From Dinochytrium kinnereticum (lineage: Eukaryota; Chytridiomycota; Chytridiomycetes; Chytridiales; Chytridiaceae), in NCBI GenBank assembly GCA_027604005.1, contig JADGJT010000294.1, forward strand, positions 1-29,789: a stretch of 29,789 nucleotides of DNA, read 5' to 3'. The translations under genes and the position numbers were made by a program. Each line of letters opens with the position of its first letter. Position 1 is the stretch's first letter. The notes beneath the pieces were generated by a model that saw nothing but the letters and a program-made list of their open reading frames with translations, was not told the origin of the DNA and made no database searches. This document shows positions 10,246-19,883 of this stretch, in pieces.

Positions 10246-10804
10246 ACATACTGGCGTGAGAAACAGGAAAGAAAATCAAATAATTCTTGAGCTTCCCCAT
10301 GAACGCCTCACAGGCCCTTGACGCGACAGACTCCTTTGAGCGAAGCGAGCGCGGGAGGAAGCTGCGAAAGCGGGAGATTCCCACCAGTTCAAGGCGAGTC
10401 TTACGTGCCCTCAGTGGCATCACGGCCTGCCTGGATGGATAGCGCCATCGGCTACACGGTGGATGCATAGGCGGATCAGAGTCTGCTTTGGCGATGACGC
10501 CTGAAAGACGGAGAAGTTCTGGCTGCATGCACGCACGACTGCCCTGAACCCGTCCTCACCCCACCCGCCTTACTGTCTTGTCCCACCGCCAGTCCGAAGG
10601 AAGGGAGGATTTCAAGGAAGCAAACCCCCTCGAAAACAAGCAGAGCTCCGTCGCTTGCCAACTCCCATCACATCCCATAGCAGGGCCATCATTCGCCTAT
10701 TCCGTTGGCACCATTCGTTTTGGAACAAGAGATAGGAGACATTCCAGTTCAGAAACCTCTCACTGCGATCCGCTTTTCCCATCATCGCTGGGACTTCACA
10801 CAGC
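10246..10804. other. Upstream region of the orphan gene
   Basis: Moderately GC-rich, with several short open frames on both strands. None has a recognisable motif or intron structure. The right end should contain the promoter and 5' UTR of the gene starting at 10805. Confidence 0.5.
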
Positions 10805-13706
10805 ATGAACGACGTAATGAGCAGCAGGCTGGTGGCCGACGGTGAAGCGGCTGCGGACATGGTTCAGTTGGTCAGGATGCCGGATAATGATTTTCCTCCT
10901 CCCCTTGCATCGAGGGCGGATCGCAAGCCTTCCTACACAAAGCAGGAGCAGACGGTTGCTCCGACCCCCGACCCTGTCTCTGTTGATGCTGGTGCTGCTC
11001 TTGAGGCGGTAGAGGATGAACCCATCATTCACAATGGCTTGAAGTCAACCATCCCGTGGTCGGCCATATTTTGGTTTCTTGGAGACAGCCCAGAGTCAAT
11101 AGAGACCCTGAGAGATGTCTGTCAGATGTTCAGGTTGATTTGCTCAGAGCCAAGCTTCCGAGCCGCCTTCATCATCAAAAGGTACGTTTTAAGTAGCCTT
11201 TTGTGGATTCGGTCTTCTGTAAGGGGCTGACCTCTTCTTTACCTTCAGAGCATGCAAGCACCTTGCCTTCAACCATGTCTACACAACCCGCCCGTGGGAC
11301 CTCACCTTTGACCTCGCCGATGCCCTTCTTTCGCAAGGTGCTCTTCTACCCAAGTTTTTTGTCGAAAGGATGTACGATGCGGAGCAGAAGCGTGCTGCCG
11401 ATGAGCGGGATGGCTGGCAACGGATCAGGCAGCCTGTTCCTCCTGGTACGCTTGAGTACCTCATCGCTCAAGGTTACAAACTCTACGGTGATGGCTTGTT
11501 TTTGAATCTACCAAGTGAGGCGGCGCTTGCTGTTTCGTCAGTTTTAGAGAGAATATCGGTATCGTCGTCTTCAAGGGAGAGCCTAGACAGGCAGCCAGGG
11601 GCGTTTGGGAGTGATGGGAAGGCCGGACCCAATGTTAAAGATGATTCGTGGTTGTTTGATAAGGCTCTCTCTTCCGCTCTTCCAAACATGAAGGTGCTTA
11701 AGAGGATCCTGTATGAACATCATTACACGCCTGCTTTAAACCCACCTGCGACAGTTAAGGGGTGGGATGACCTTTGGGGAAAGGTTCTCAATCTACTAAG
11801 AACAGATGCAGAGGTGGGGAAGTTTGTTTACCAGCATGCAGCATGCTCTGGTTCTGAGGCAAACGATGGACTGATGGCAAGGGCCTTGCGCGACCCTAGG
11901 ACTAAGGATAACTTTTTGAAATGGCTCACCGTCAACGGCTACAAGATCACAGAGGGTGCTGTTGTTCAAGTCTTGGCGTCTCCTGATGTCCTCCAACTTG
12001 ATTCCATTGCTGGAATGTCCGCCCTAGACCTCCTCCGTTCCTCTGTCCCTGAGAGTCTGCTGAGCTTTTACGCCGAGTCTGCCTTAGCTGCTTTGTTCCG
12101 GGATGGTGGAAGGGAGGCTTTGAGGGCTGCCGACACTATTCTGCTTGAGTTTGAGCTTCCGGAGGAGGCTATCACCCGTGCTTTTTTGGTGAGCCCGGAT
12201 GAGCTTGCTGCAGCTCCCACGTATGACTCATCGTTGGAGCCACCATTGCCGTTTATGACGGCTTTGGGGAGAGCTCGTGGTGGTATGACTGATATGATGT
12301 GGCAGCTTATTCTCGCGCGGCACGGGTCAAAACATCCTTTTGCTTCGGCTTGTCTTGTTGATCTTGTCATTGGCGGAACGCTTAAGAATCCTCTGAGCGC
12401 TCGGCATAGGCAAGGTGAAGTTTTAACGAAGACGGATGCTGGCAATGGAGACGGTGAGGGCGGTACGGGGGGCTTAGATGGAGGATTCGTTCTGGATAGA
12501 CGGTCTATGTCGATGGATGCGGATGATGATCGGGACAGGGATTCTGCTACGAGGGATTCGATTGAGGCGATGGTAGAGGGTGCTGGCGTCCTCATTGAGC
12601 CGTCGCTCTTTGGACCTATCTCGAGAAGCGTGCTTGGGTCGAAGAAAGCGAGGGCGAGGGTGTTGGATTTCATGACGAGGTTTGGTTTGTTTTGTTTTTT
12701 CCTTTCCTCCGTTTTGTATAGTCATTTCCATCGCATATCGGTCATATACAATTTATTTGTCTCGTTTCTGTTTACATCCGTTTTCATTTTTGTGGTTCAT
12801 GCCGTCTCTGTGTCCGGTTAAGTGTCCTTTGGGGTTTAACTTTGAGATTGAAATAGAGTCGAAAAGGGGCTTCTTTTCGCCGCTTTTGATCCCGCCGCCA
12901 CTTCAATTGATCGGCAACGTTGGTCAAAGGTCCGTTGGGTGGCTGCCCTCCGTAGGCATGTCCTAGACGACCGTCAATGGCTCCAACAGATGGTCTCCCC
13001 AGAAGAGCTCACTGCAATCGATGAGCGCCGACGCCGCGAGCGTGGGCCACCTAAGCGCGGCTCAGGCATTTTTTCCACGAACGGCCAATCAACTACCGGC
13101 CCAACGAGCCCTGAGACTGCTGGATCGTTTGGATTCAAGACACTGGCGGCGGCGGGTGTTGGTGGATTTGCTGGGTTTGGCAAGACCCTTGGTGGGATGG
13201 TGAGGACTCGTGCGAGGGGCGTTGCGGCAGCGGCGGCAGCTGCTGCCGCTGCGAACTCTGGGATGGGGGGAAGCAGGGGGATGAGCGCCTTCCTTGGATC
13301 CATGGTGGTGGATCTCGTTGATAGGGAGTGGGCTGAGGTGCGACGGTTCTACACTTGCTGTGAGCTCCTCGTCAACACGCTTGAGACGTCGCCCTCCACT
13401 GGTGGGGACGCGGCTGTCGTGTCTGGGTATTATGGGGGACGCGTTGCCCCACCTCCGCCACCTGTGCCGTCGCATGCTTCGTCTTCCACGGGGTACGCGG
13501 CAGCATTCTTGGGGCCTGAGCAGGGTCCTTTTACTAGATGGTTGAGGGACCTAGACACGCAGCAGAGAGCTGCTACGGCACAGGCTGCTGCTGTTGCAGC
13601 TCAGGCTGGGAAGGGGACGCCATGGTGGATGAATCCTGCTCCTCCAGTTCCGCAGGCTGGTCTCGAGGCTCCTGTAACCTCAAGGCCTGGGGGGCGATGG
13701 TTTTAA
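10805..13706 (+). CDS. Orphan 885-residue protein with F-box-like N-terminus
   Basis: Exons: 10805-11181, 11249-12679, 12857-13706. Both joins are phase 2 and restore Arg codons, so the model is consistent. Residues 82-125 (IPWSAIFWFLG, then TLRDVCQMFRLI and FRAAFIIKR) resemble the F-box-like start of large chytrid repeat-protein families, where a short box is followed by the block of a helical repeat domain. Residues 126 to about 520 are helical and Leu/Ala-rich without clear ankyrin or LRR consensus. A linker of Gly, Asp and Arg follows (about 530-580). The C-terminal third has a run of ten alanines, a Tyr/Cys-rich helix, and a Pro/Gly tail. No enzyme motif was seen. If the F-box reading is right it would be a substrate adaptor for a ubiquitin ligase; this is inference. 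The second intron donor (GTTTGG) is weak. Confidence 0.75.
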
Positions 13707-14302
13707 CATGCATTGTTATTTTTGTTATTAGTTTATTTCCGTCCGTTTCTTGCATGGGCAGGGAGGGAAGGGAGGCAAGCGCGAGTGAAGGAGATTCCAC
13801 CTCGACTTCAAAATTAATGGTAGCACAAGCAGGTATCAACCTCTGCTGGGTTTCTACTGCGTAAAATTGTGAATTTTGAACGCATCAAAAATTGCCAGTT
13901 GTTTTCCTCCTCCCGCTGCCTGCGACTGACCGACCACCTGCAAGCGTCACCTCCTCAACGATCACCGCAACACGACTGCGCTGCGAGAACCCCCTTTCAG
14001 ACTCCCAACTGGTGCGCTTCACCCCGTCCCCCTTCCTTCTCTCGTTCCGCTGTCTTGTGATTGTGGTGCAAAGGTGTTTGTCTTGGGTATTCGGGGCTAA
14101 CCTCAGCTTCTTCGTCTCTGGGACACAACCGCCTCCATCGCTTCTTGCCGCCTTGTCGATCACTCATCGGTGTTTTCTCTGGACAATCCTCCTCTTGGGC
14201 ATTCGGCAGACACGACAACCGGCTGACGCGGACCCCCTCCACTCACGTTAAACCTTCCCAACTCTTGATCGCTGCGCTTTCACAGGATCAATTTAAGCCA
14301 TC
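13707..14302. other. Intergenic region before the Rab gene
   Basis: Contains the 3' end of the orphan gene and the promoter/5' UTR of the Rab gene. The last 400 bp are pyrimidine-rich (CT tracts, TCTCTCG). Overlapping frames on both strands lack any motif. Confidence 0.55.
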
Positions 14303-15545
14303 ATGACCACCAGCAAATCTGCCAGCTATGACTATCTTATCAAGCTCTTGTTGATCGGTGACAGTGGTGAGTATTTATGATTTTGAGTGCCTCTTTGTCT
14401 TTCAGGCTCGCCTCTTTGCACATGTCCAAATAATTTTGCCACCACACACGAACCCTCGTTTCCCAACACCCCACGATAACGGGAAGACCTCCGTTATTCT
14501 CTCCCTGCCTGTCATGTTGCTTGCGCTCCTTTCTTAACCTCTTTCGTCCTGGAAATCTGAAAAAAAAAGGTGTCGGAAAGTCATGCCTTCTCCTCCGTTT
14601 CTCCGATGACTCCTTCACCCCCTCCTTCATCACCACCATCGGTATTGATTTCAAAATCCGCACTATCGAGTTGGATGGGAAGAGGATCAAGCTTCAGATC
14701 TGGGACACGGCTGGTCAGGAGAGGTTCAGGACCATCACCACCGGTAATTATTTTGTTCAAGGATTTTGCGTGATGGGCCGGATCAAGAACGGAGAAAGAT
14801 AATACTGAGAAGCTTTTTCTAATACTTTTTCCCTCACTGGATTTCAGCTTACTACCGTGGAGCGATGGGTATCCTGCTGGTCTATGATGTCACTGATGAG
14901 AGGTCTTTCAACAACATTCGTAATTGGATTCGCAATATTGAGCAGCACGCCAGCGAAGGCGTGAATAAGATCCTCGTTGGTAACAAGTGCGATATGCTGG
15001 AAAAGAAGGTGAGGATGCCCCTTTTTATTCTTGAAATTGTTTAGGGGGTTAGTCTTTATGGAGTGTGGGGATTATGCTTTGTTACAATTTCAGTCGACTC
15101 ATATCTATGATTGTGTAAAGGTTATCAACAAGGAGCAAGGGCAGGCGCTTGCGGACGAATATGCGATCAAGTTCCTGGAAACGAGTGCCAAGTCTAACAT
15201 TGGTTCGTTTTAATGGTTTACTTTCCTAATTTCCGACTTTTCGCCGTTCACTTACCAATTAAATTTTTTTCTCCTTTTTGCATATGTAGGTGTCGAGGAG
15301 GCTTTCTTCACATTGGCGAGGTATGATCCTTTCTTTCCTTTGTGAATCGTATAGGTGGATATGCTAGGAGGAGGCCTAACCGTTTTGTTCTCATCTTGAT
15401 TCTTCTCTCTGATTCTAATACTCATATCATCTAAAGGGATATTAAGAAGCGTTTGATCGACACTGCTGACGAGAAGCGGGACAAACCCCCTGTTGTTAAC
15501 ATCAACGACAACGCGGCAAAGAACCAGGGTGGATGCTGCAAGTAG
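14303..15545 (+). CDS. SEC4: Sec4/Rab8-type small GTPase
   Basis: Controls docking of secretory vesicles at the plasma membrane; cycles between GTP and GDP forms on post-Golgi vesicles. Exons: 14303-14366, 14570-14743, 14848-15008, 15121-15202, 15290-15320, 15437-15545, giving 206 residues, the usual length. Seen: P-loop GDSGVGKS (19-26), switch I and Rab8/Sec4-specific [20 protein letters not shown], the NKCD and ETSAK guanine-binding motifs, and [16 protein letters not shown], which is characteristic of the Rab8/Sec4/Ypt2 branch. The C-terminus is GGCCK: two cysteines for geranylgeranylation, followed by one extra Lys. The acceptor of exon 2 follows a run of nine A. Exon 4 has a second in-frame acceptor at 15093 that would insert nine residues before VINKEQG. 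S. pombe would call this Ypt2; symbol by homology. Confidence 0.95.
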
Positions 15546-16617
15546 AGCATTTAATCACTTTATATCACGAATGGGATCCCGATAGCCATTTAATGATTTA
15601 TTTTTCTTTCTCTTTTTTTGTTGATGAGAGAAGAGGGGGTTCGGTTTTTGCATTGTCTCGGTCTAGGACTTATTTTTCATTTAACTTCTTTTTTTTTTGC
15701 CTCTGTTTTTTTCATCGAAGCCGAGCATGCAGGTCCTTTTTTTTGATTCGTTTTCATCCCCTCCCCCCCACTTTTTTTTGTTTCTTGAAATCCGGGTTGG
15801 TGAAAGACAACCTGAAACCTTCCCCTTCCGTTCCTGTTGAACTCTCTTGGCTGATCAAAAGAAAGATTATTCCTTTGCTTTTCTCAACCCTCCATTCGTT
15901 CCCCATCAATTCCCTCTTCCCCCTCTCTCTTTAATGTCTAAAGAGGGATATCCATTTTTGACCTCCCTGATATCTTCAAAAGAAAAAAAAAATCACCTCC
16001 ATCTGTCTTCGCCTATTGTTTTACTCTCATCTGGTCGACCCATATTTTTTTTCCCTTTTTTTTCCCTTTTTTTTCTTTTCTTTCTTTTTTTCTCATTTTT
16101 TGCCGCCATTTGAGGATGGGATTCTTTTCTGATTTCTTTCTTTCACCTTATCTGGCATCCTTTTTTTATTTTTTACTGTTGTTGATTAGTGATTGCTGTT
16201 TTTTCTTCTTTCTCTTCCCTCCTTTTTTGTTCCGCTTATTACTTAACCTCTTCTTCATCTTCTTTTCCTCCCTTATTTTTTTTGCCAGGTTGGATTTTTG
16301 TGAAAAGAAATTGGAGGGTTGTTGGACGGGGTGAGAGACAACCCTTTGCCCTTTTTTTTTTTTGTTTGTTTTATTTGTCTCATCTTCTTGAATAGAGTCA
16401 TTTTAGTGTATGGAAAAAAATTATAGGGTTCATTGGCTACTTTTCCATTTAATTGCGTGATCCTGAAAGCATTTTTCTCTTACGTTAAGCAAAAGAATAA
16501 TAAGGCTACTGGTGATATATGCACTTCCATGAAATTCAGAGGGTCTATAAAAGCATGTTTCAAGAATCATATCCTCATTTCACCCTCAGGTCTAACATTT
16601 TATGGCAAAGTTATCAG
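15546..16617. other. T-rich intergenic region between convergent genes
   Basis: The Rab gene (plus) and COG8 (minus) converge here with about 1 kb between stop codons. The plus strand is dominated by T-runs and CT tracts. All translated frames are Phe/Ser/Leu strings. No RNA gene or extra coding region is supported; it likely holds both 3' UTRs. Confidence 0.6.
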
Positions 16618-19083
16618 CTAGGGTTCCTCTGCCTTGCTTTCAACCTCAGCAACAGGTTCTTCCGTAACCACAGCGGTCTCTATCGCCTCAGCGACAATAG
16701 CCCCATTCTCCCCAACCAAATTCTGATCCGCTTTATGCGTCTCCGCCTCAGCAGAATCACCAGTCTCGTTCTGCTCCTCAATTTCCTCCCCCTTTGTAAT
16801 CTCGTCCGCAGCATCAACCCTTGCCCCCTTCTCATCCTCTAAATCCTCCTTTTTCAAAATCTCACCCGCATCATCAACCGCCGCCGAAACCGCCCCCGGC
16901 ATAACGCTTGACCTTCTCCTTCCACCTCCACTTCTCCCCACGACCGGTAAAAACCTGACCAAAAGACTCCTACAAGCCGCCTGCACATCCTTCACCCTAA
17001 CGACCACCTCCCGATCCCTAAACAAAATGACCGGCGGCCTCTCCTCATTGGCAGAGATGGACCCATAAATGTGGTGAAGCACCCCATCCAGTACAGCTGG
17101 AACGACAACATCCACAAATGCCTGACAAGTCTCCCGAAACTCTGGAAGCCTGGAGTCAGCCTCCGACGACCCCCCGTCCTCCAGCTCCTTGGACGAGGCG
17201 ATAGGAGACAAGGGTGACGTGGGGAGAGGAGGAGCCGGGGCGTGTCGCTTCACTCCGGCTGCGACTTCCGGGAACAGTCTCTGACCGGTTTGAAGGAGGG
17301 ATTCGGCGGATGTTAGGAGGGACGTTGCGACGTGACCCGAGATCTTTCTGAACAATGAGGTGGGGGCGACCACGCGAAGTTGGTTGTAGGCGCCAAAGAA
17401 GGCGTTCAAAAGCCTTGCGAGATGAGGCTGAGAAAGAAGAACGGTTGGTGGAGCGACGATGGAGGCTGTGGTGGCTGTGGGTGGGGCCATGGAGGATAGA
17501 GATGTCCTAGGGGTTGCGACGTCAAAGTCGCGGTACATTGCAAGAGAATTCTTAAGAAGAACTCCTGTCCCATCCGTCATGGCCGCCCACCTGGCGAATT
17601 GCTGCACTCCTTCACTCAAAAGAGCCTCAAAGTTCTTCTCAATAGCTGACTCGAAAATGTCGGCCACAACGTCCCTGAAATCCACCCCTACGCGGCCGAG
17701 CGACAGACCAAAGTACATGGTTTGTGTCAGAAGACTGTTGATCGAGTTCGCGTCGGAGACTGTGGCGATGTGACGCTTGAGCTCGCCCGCAAACTCCGTC
17801 ACGCGGAATACAGCATACGAGGATAAAATCGCTGACGTGGCGTAAGGGGTTGATTCAGGCATCATTAGAGAAGAAGGCTTAGACCCATACGAGAGAGATG
17901 AGAAGGATGGGATGGAGGATGAGGAGTGTGGAGTGGCCCCAGAGGTGGACAGGGAAGAGTCGGAGAAGATGGTTTTGTACTGAGTGATGATATCAAAGAG
18001 ATGTTCACGAAGAATCTCAGTGTACTTTTTCATGTAATCGACTCCAACAGAGTCACCAAGCTCCCTAATAAGACCTGTAAGGTAAGCGTCCTTTTGCTTC
18101 AAGAACACCAGCCTCAGCTCTGGTTCTGGGAACGCCTCCATCCGACGAAGATACCCTATAACGCGAATGCTCATGGGAAGCTTAGAGCTTCCCCGTAAAA
18201 GGGACACAAGCTGCGTCAACATCAAGTGCATGGCAGTTTGCACGTCCTCCGATATCTGTTTCAAAATGGGTATCTCTGGATGCCTCATCAGGAGTCTCCC
18301 AACATGAACCTGAAGTTCCATAGCCTCCTCGTAGTAACCATTCCGGATGAACGTGTCAATGAGCTGTGGGATCTCCAGGACATCCAGTAAGCGGGACTGC
18401 TGGTTCACGACCACCCCCATGCGTTTGCGGTCTGCCATGATCGAAGCAGTGGATGCCTCGAACTGGCGACATGATGCTTCGAGACTCGCCAGGGAAGTTG
18501 AGACAGCCTCAATCCTCGCGTCCAGTCCATCAAAAGTTGATCGGATGGAGCGAGAACATGCGTTGGCGTTCAGAAAGGACCTGTGCTCGGTGTAAGCAAG
18601 GTCAGCAAGCTGAGCATCAATCCTCTCAGCATCCTCCGCAAGCTCCCTTGGCTGTCTAATCAAGGTCTCAAGCGAGCAAGATGTCAATTGGTCCAAGTAA
18701 TTCAAATACTCATGATCCCTAAACAACGACCAGCTCAAACTGTTGCTCGCGATCACTCCTGCCTCCTTTCTCGTCAAGCTTGAACCATGAGCATCCAGCG
18801 AGAACCTCCCAATAGACCCTCGTCGCTCTTTTGGAGTCCCTGCTTCGTGACTTATTGCGGAGGTTGGGGAGGTGACGACCTTTGAGGATGCGGAGACGGG
18901 TGTTGCGGAGGTGACGAGCATTGAGATGAGCAGATCGTGGCCGCGCGTTGATGAGAGATGGCCGCCTGATGACTTGCGGTGAAGGGGGCTGGGGAGAGCA
19001 TCGTGGGGATGATGGAGGTTTGGCGCGGTCCTATGAGCGCCGTTGGGGTGGTTTGCGGTGACGGGTAATGGCGGCAACTCCAT
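16618..19083 (-). CDS. COG8: Conserved oligomeric Golgi complex subunit 8 (Dor1 family)
   Basis: A subunit of the COG tether that captures recycling vesicles at the Golgi; in other organisms COG8 links the two lobes of the complex. One uninterrupted frame of 821 residues from the ATG at 19083 (an upstream in-frame TTG is ignored). Residues 1-117 form a low-complexity leader. Residues 118-375 carry the Dor1 domain: YLNYLDQLTSCSLETLIRQP, the central LLDVLEIPQLIDTFIRNGYYEEAMEL, then IRVIGYLRRMEAF and HLFDIITQYKTIFSD, all hallmarks of COG8. The middle region keeps a helical pattern (about 420-600). The last 80 residues are acidic and Glu-rich, unlike typical COG8, which is also shorter in animals (about 600 residues). 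Lack of introns contrasts with every neighbour. It is divergent from the SOD gene at 19884. Confidence 0.93.
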   Translation of the reverse strand: MELPPLPVTANHPNGAHRTAPNLHHPHDALPSPLHRKSSGGHLSSTRGHDLLISMLVTSATPVSASSKVVTSPTSAISHEAGTPKERRGSIGRFSLDAHGSSLTRKEAGVIASNSLSWSLFRDHEYLNYLDQLTSCSLETLIRQPRELAEDAERIDAQLADLAYTEHRSFLNANACSRSIRSTFDGLDARIEAVSTSLASLEASCRQFEASTASIMADRKRMGVVVNQQSRLLDVLEIPQLIDTFIRNGYYEEAMELQVHVGRLLMRHPEIPILKQISEDVQTAMHLMLTQLVSLLRGSSKLPMSIRVIGYLRRMEAFPEPELRLVFLKQKDAYLTGLIRELGDSVGVDYMKKYTEILREHLFDIITQYKTIFSDSSLSTSGATPHSSSSIPSFSSLSYGSKPSSLMMPESTPYATSAILSSYAVFRVTEFAGELKRHIATVSDANSINSLLTQTMYFGLSLGRVGVDFRDVVADIFESAIEKNFEALLSEGVQQFARWAAMTDGTGVLLKNSLAMYRDFDVATPRTSLSSMAPPTATTASIVAPPTVLLSQPHLARLLNAFFGAYNQLRVVAPTSLFRKISGHVATSLLTSAESLLQTGQRLFPEVAAGVKRHAPAPPLPTSPLSPIASSKELEDGGSSEADSRLPEFRETCQAFVDVVVPAVLDGVLHHIYGSISANEERPPVILFRDREVVVRVKDVQAACRSLLVRFLPVVGRSGGGRRRSSVMPGAVSAAVDDAGEILKKEDLEDEKGARVDAADEITKGEEIEEQNETGDSAEAETHKADQNLVGENGAIVAEAIETAVVTEEPVAEVESKAEEP

Positions 19084-19883
19084 TGCTCGCTGGACTGGGT
19101 TGAGTAGTATTTTTGCCAACTGCAATTTTTGCTTGATCCCTTCCTTTTGCCGTGTCTTGCGCTCACCTCACACCCGTCCAGCACGGAAAGGTTTAAATAC
19201 TCACATTCACCGGTGATAATATGCACTGTGCGGGAGATGATAAGCACCTGGCTTTACGCGGTTGAGCTTCCCATCTCCAAAGAGACCTTAAGGAGATAAA
19301 CAACTGGCACCATGCTTCTGGCAATGCAGTTTCAAGAAATACCACCTGCAAAATCACTCTTCCAAACAGGTCGGAATCGTGGCTCTGGGGAGCTTCTCTT
19401 TTGAGACGGCCCCGTACAGAATTTTTCAAAGTGAGAATGGAGTAGTTGATAAGAAGAGTGGGGTCAAGTCGAAGGATGCATTCCAACTCAAAAATTATAT
19501 GCCCACCCCAAAAGTGCTAAATAGATGCGGGCATACGAAATAAGCATTCGAAGCATATTACTTACCTCCGCGTGTTGATGTCTAAATAAGGAGAGGGGGA
19601 ACGAGTTTCCCCATTACGAGACGGCAGCGTCGAATGCACGATGCGAGCCACAGGCAAATCGCGTATAGCCAGACCGCCATGCAGAGTAAACTGAGCTCTG
19701 AATAAACATCTTTGAGAAGTAGTTAACAGCCACCGCGTCTGCAGCCACGGGCCATCGCTCGTCGCGCACCCGTCCAGTCTGTCGATCGCTGGCAGCAGTG
19801 AAAGATTTTTGACTTTTGGGTTTGCATTCGAAACTTGCAGAACAAAACGCAAACTGCACGCGATCCACCTGCCATCAGCAACA
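19084..19883. promoter_or_regulatory. Divergent intergenic region between COG8 and the SOD gene
   Basis: Both neighbours start at its edges and point outward, so it must hold two promoters. No TATA box at a convincing distance or clear stress element was identified by eye. Short frames on the minus strand (19193-19486, 19562-19960) have no motif. Confidence 0.5.

Noticed and set aside
10244..10528. 94-residue minus-strand frame, with an ending that slightly recalls a retroelement
   Set aside because: The likeness is a few residues only, with no reverse transcriptase motif nearby.
12068..12673. 201-residue minus-strand frame
   Set aside because: Antisense to exon 2 of the orphan gene, whose sense frame has the better codon pattern and correct splice phases.
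15533..16395. Plus-strand frames rich in Phe/Leu/Ser that look like membrane proteins
   Set aside because: They are translations of T-runs and CT tracts in 3' UTR/intergenic DNA.
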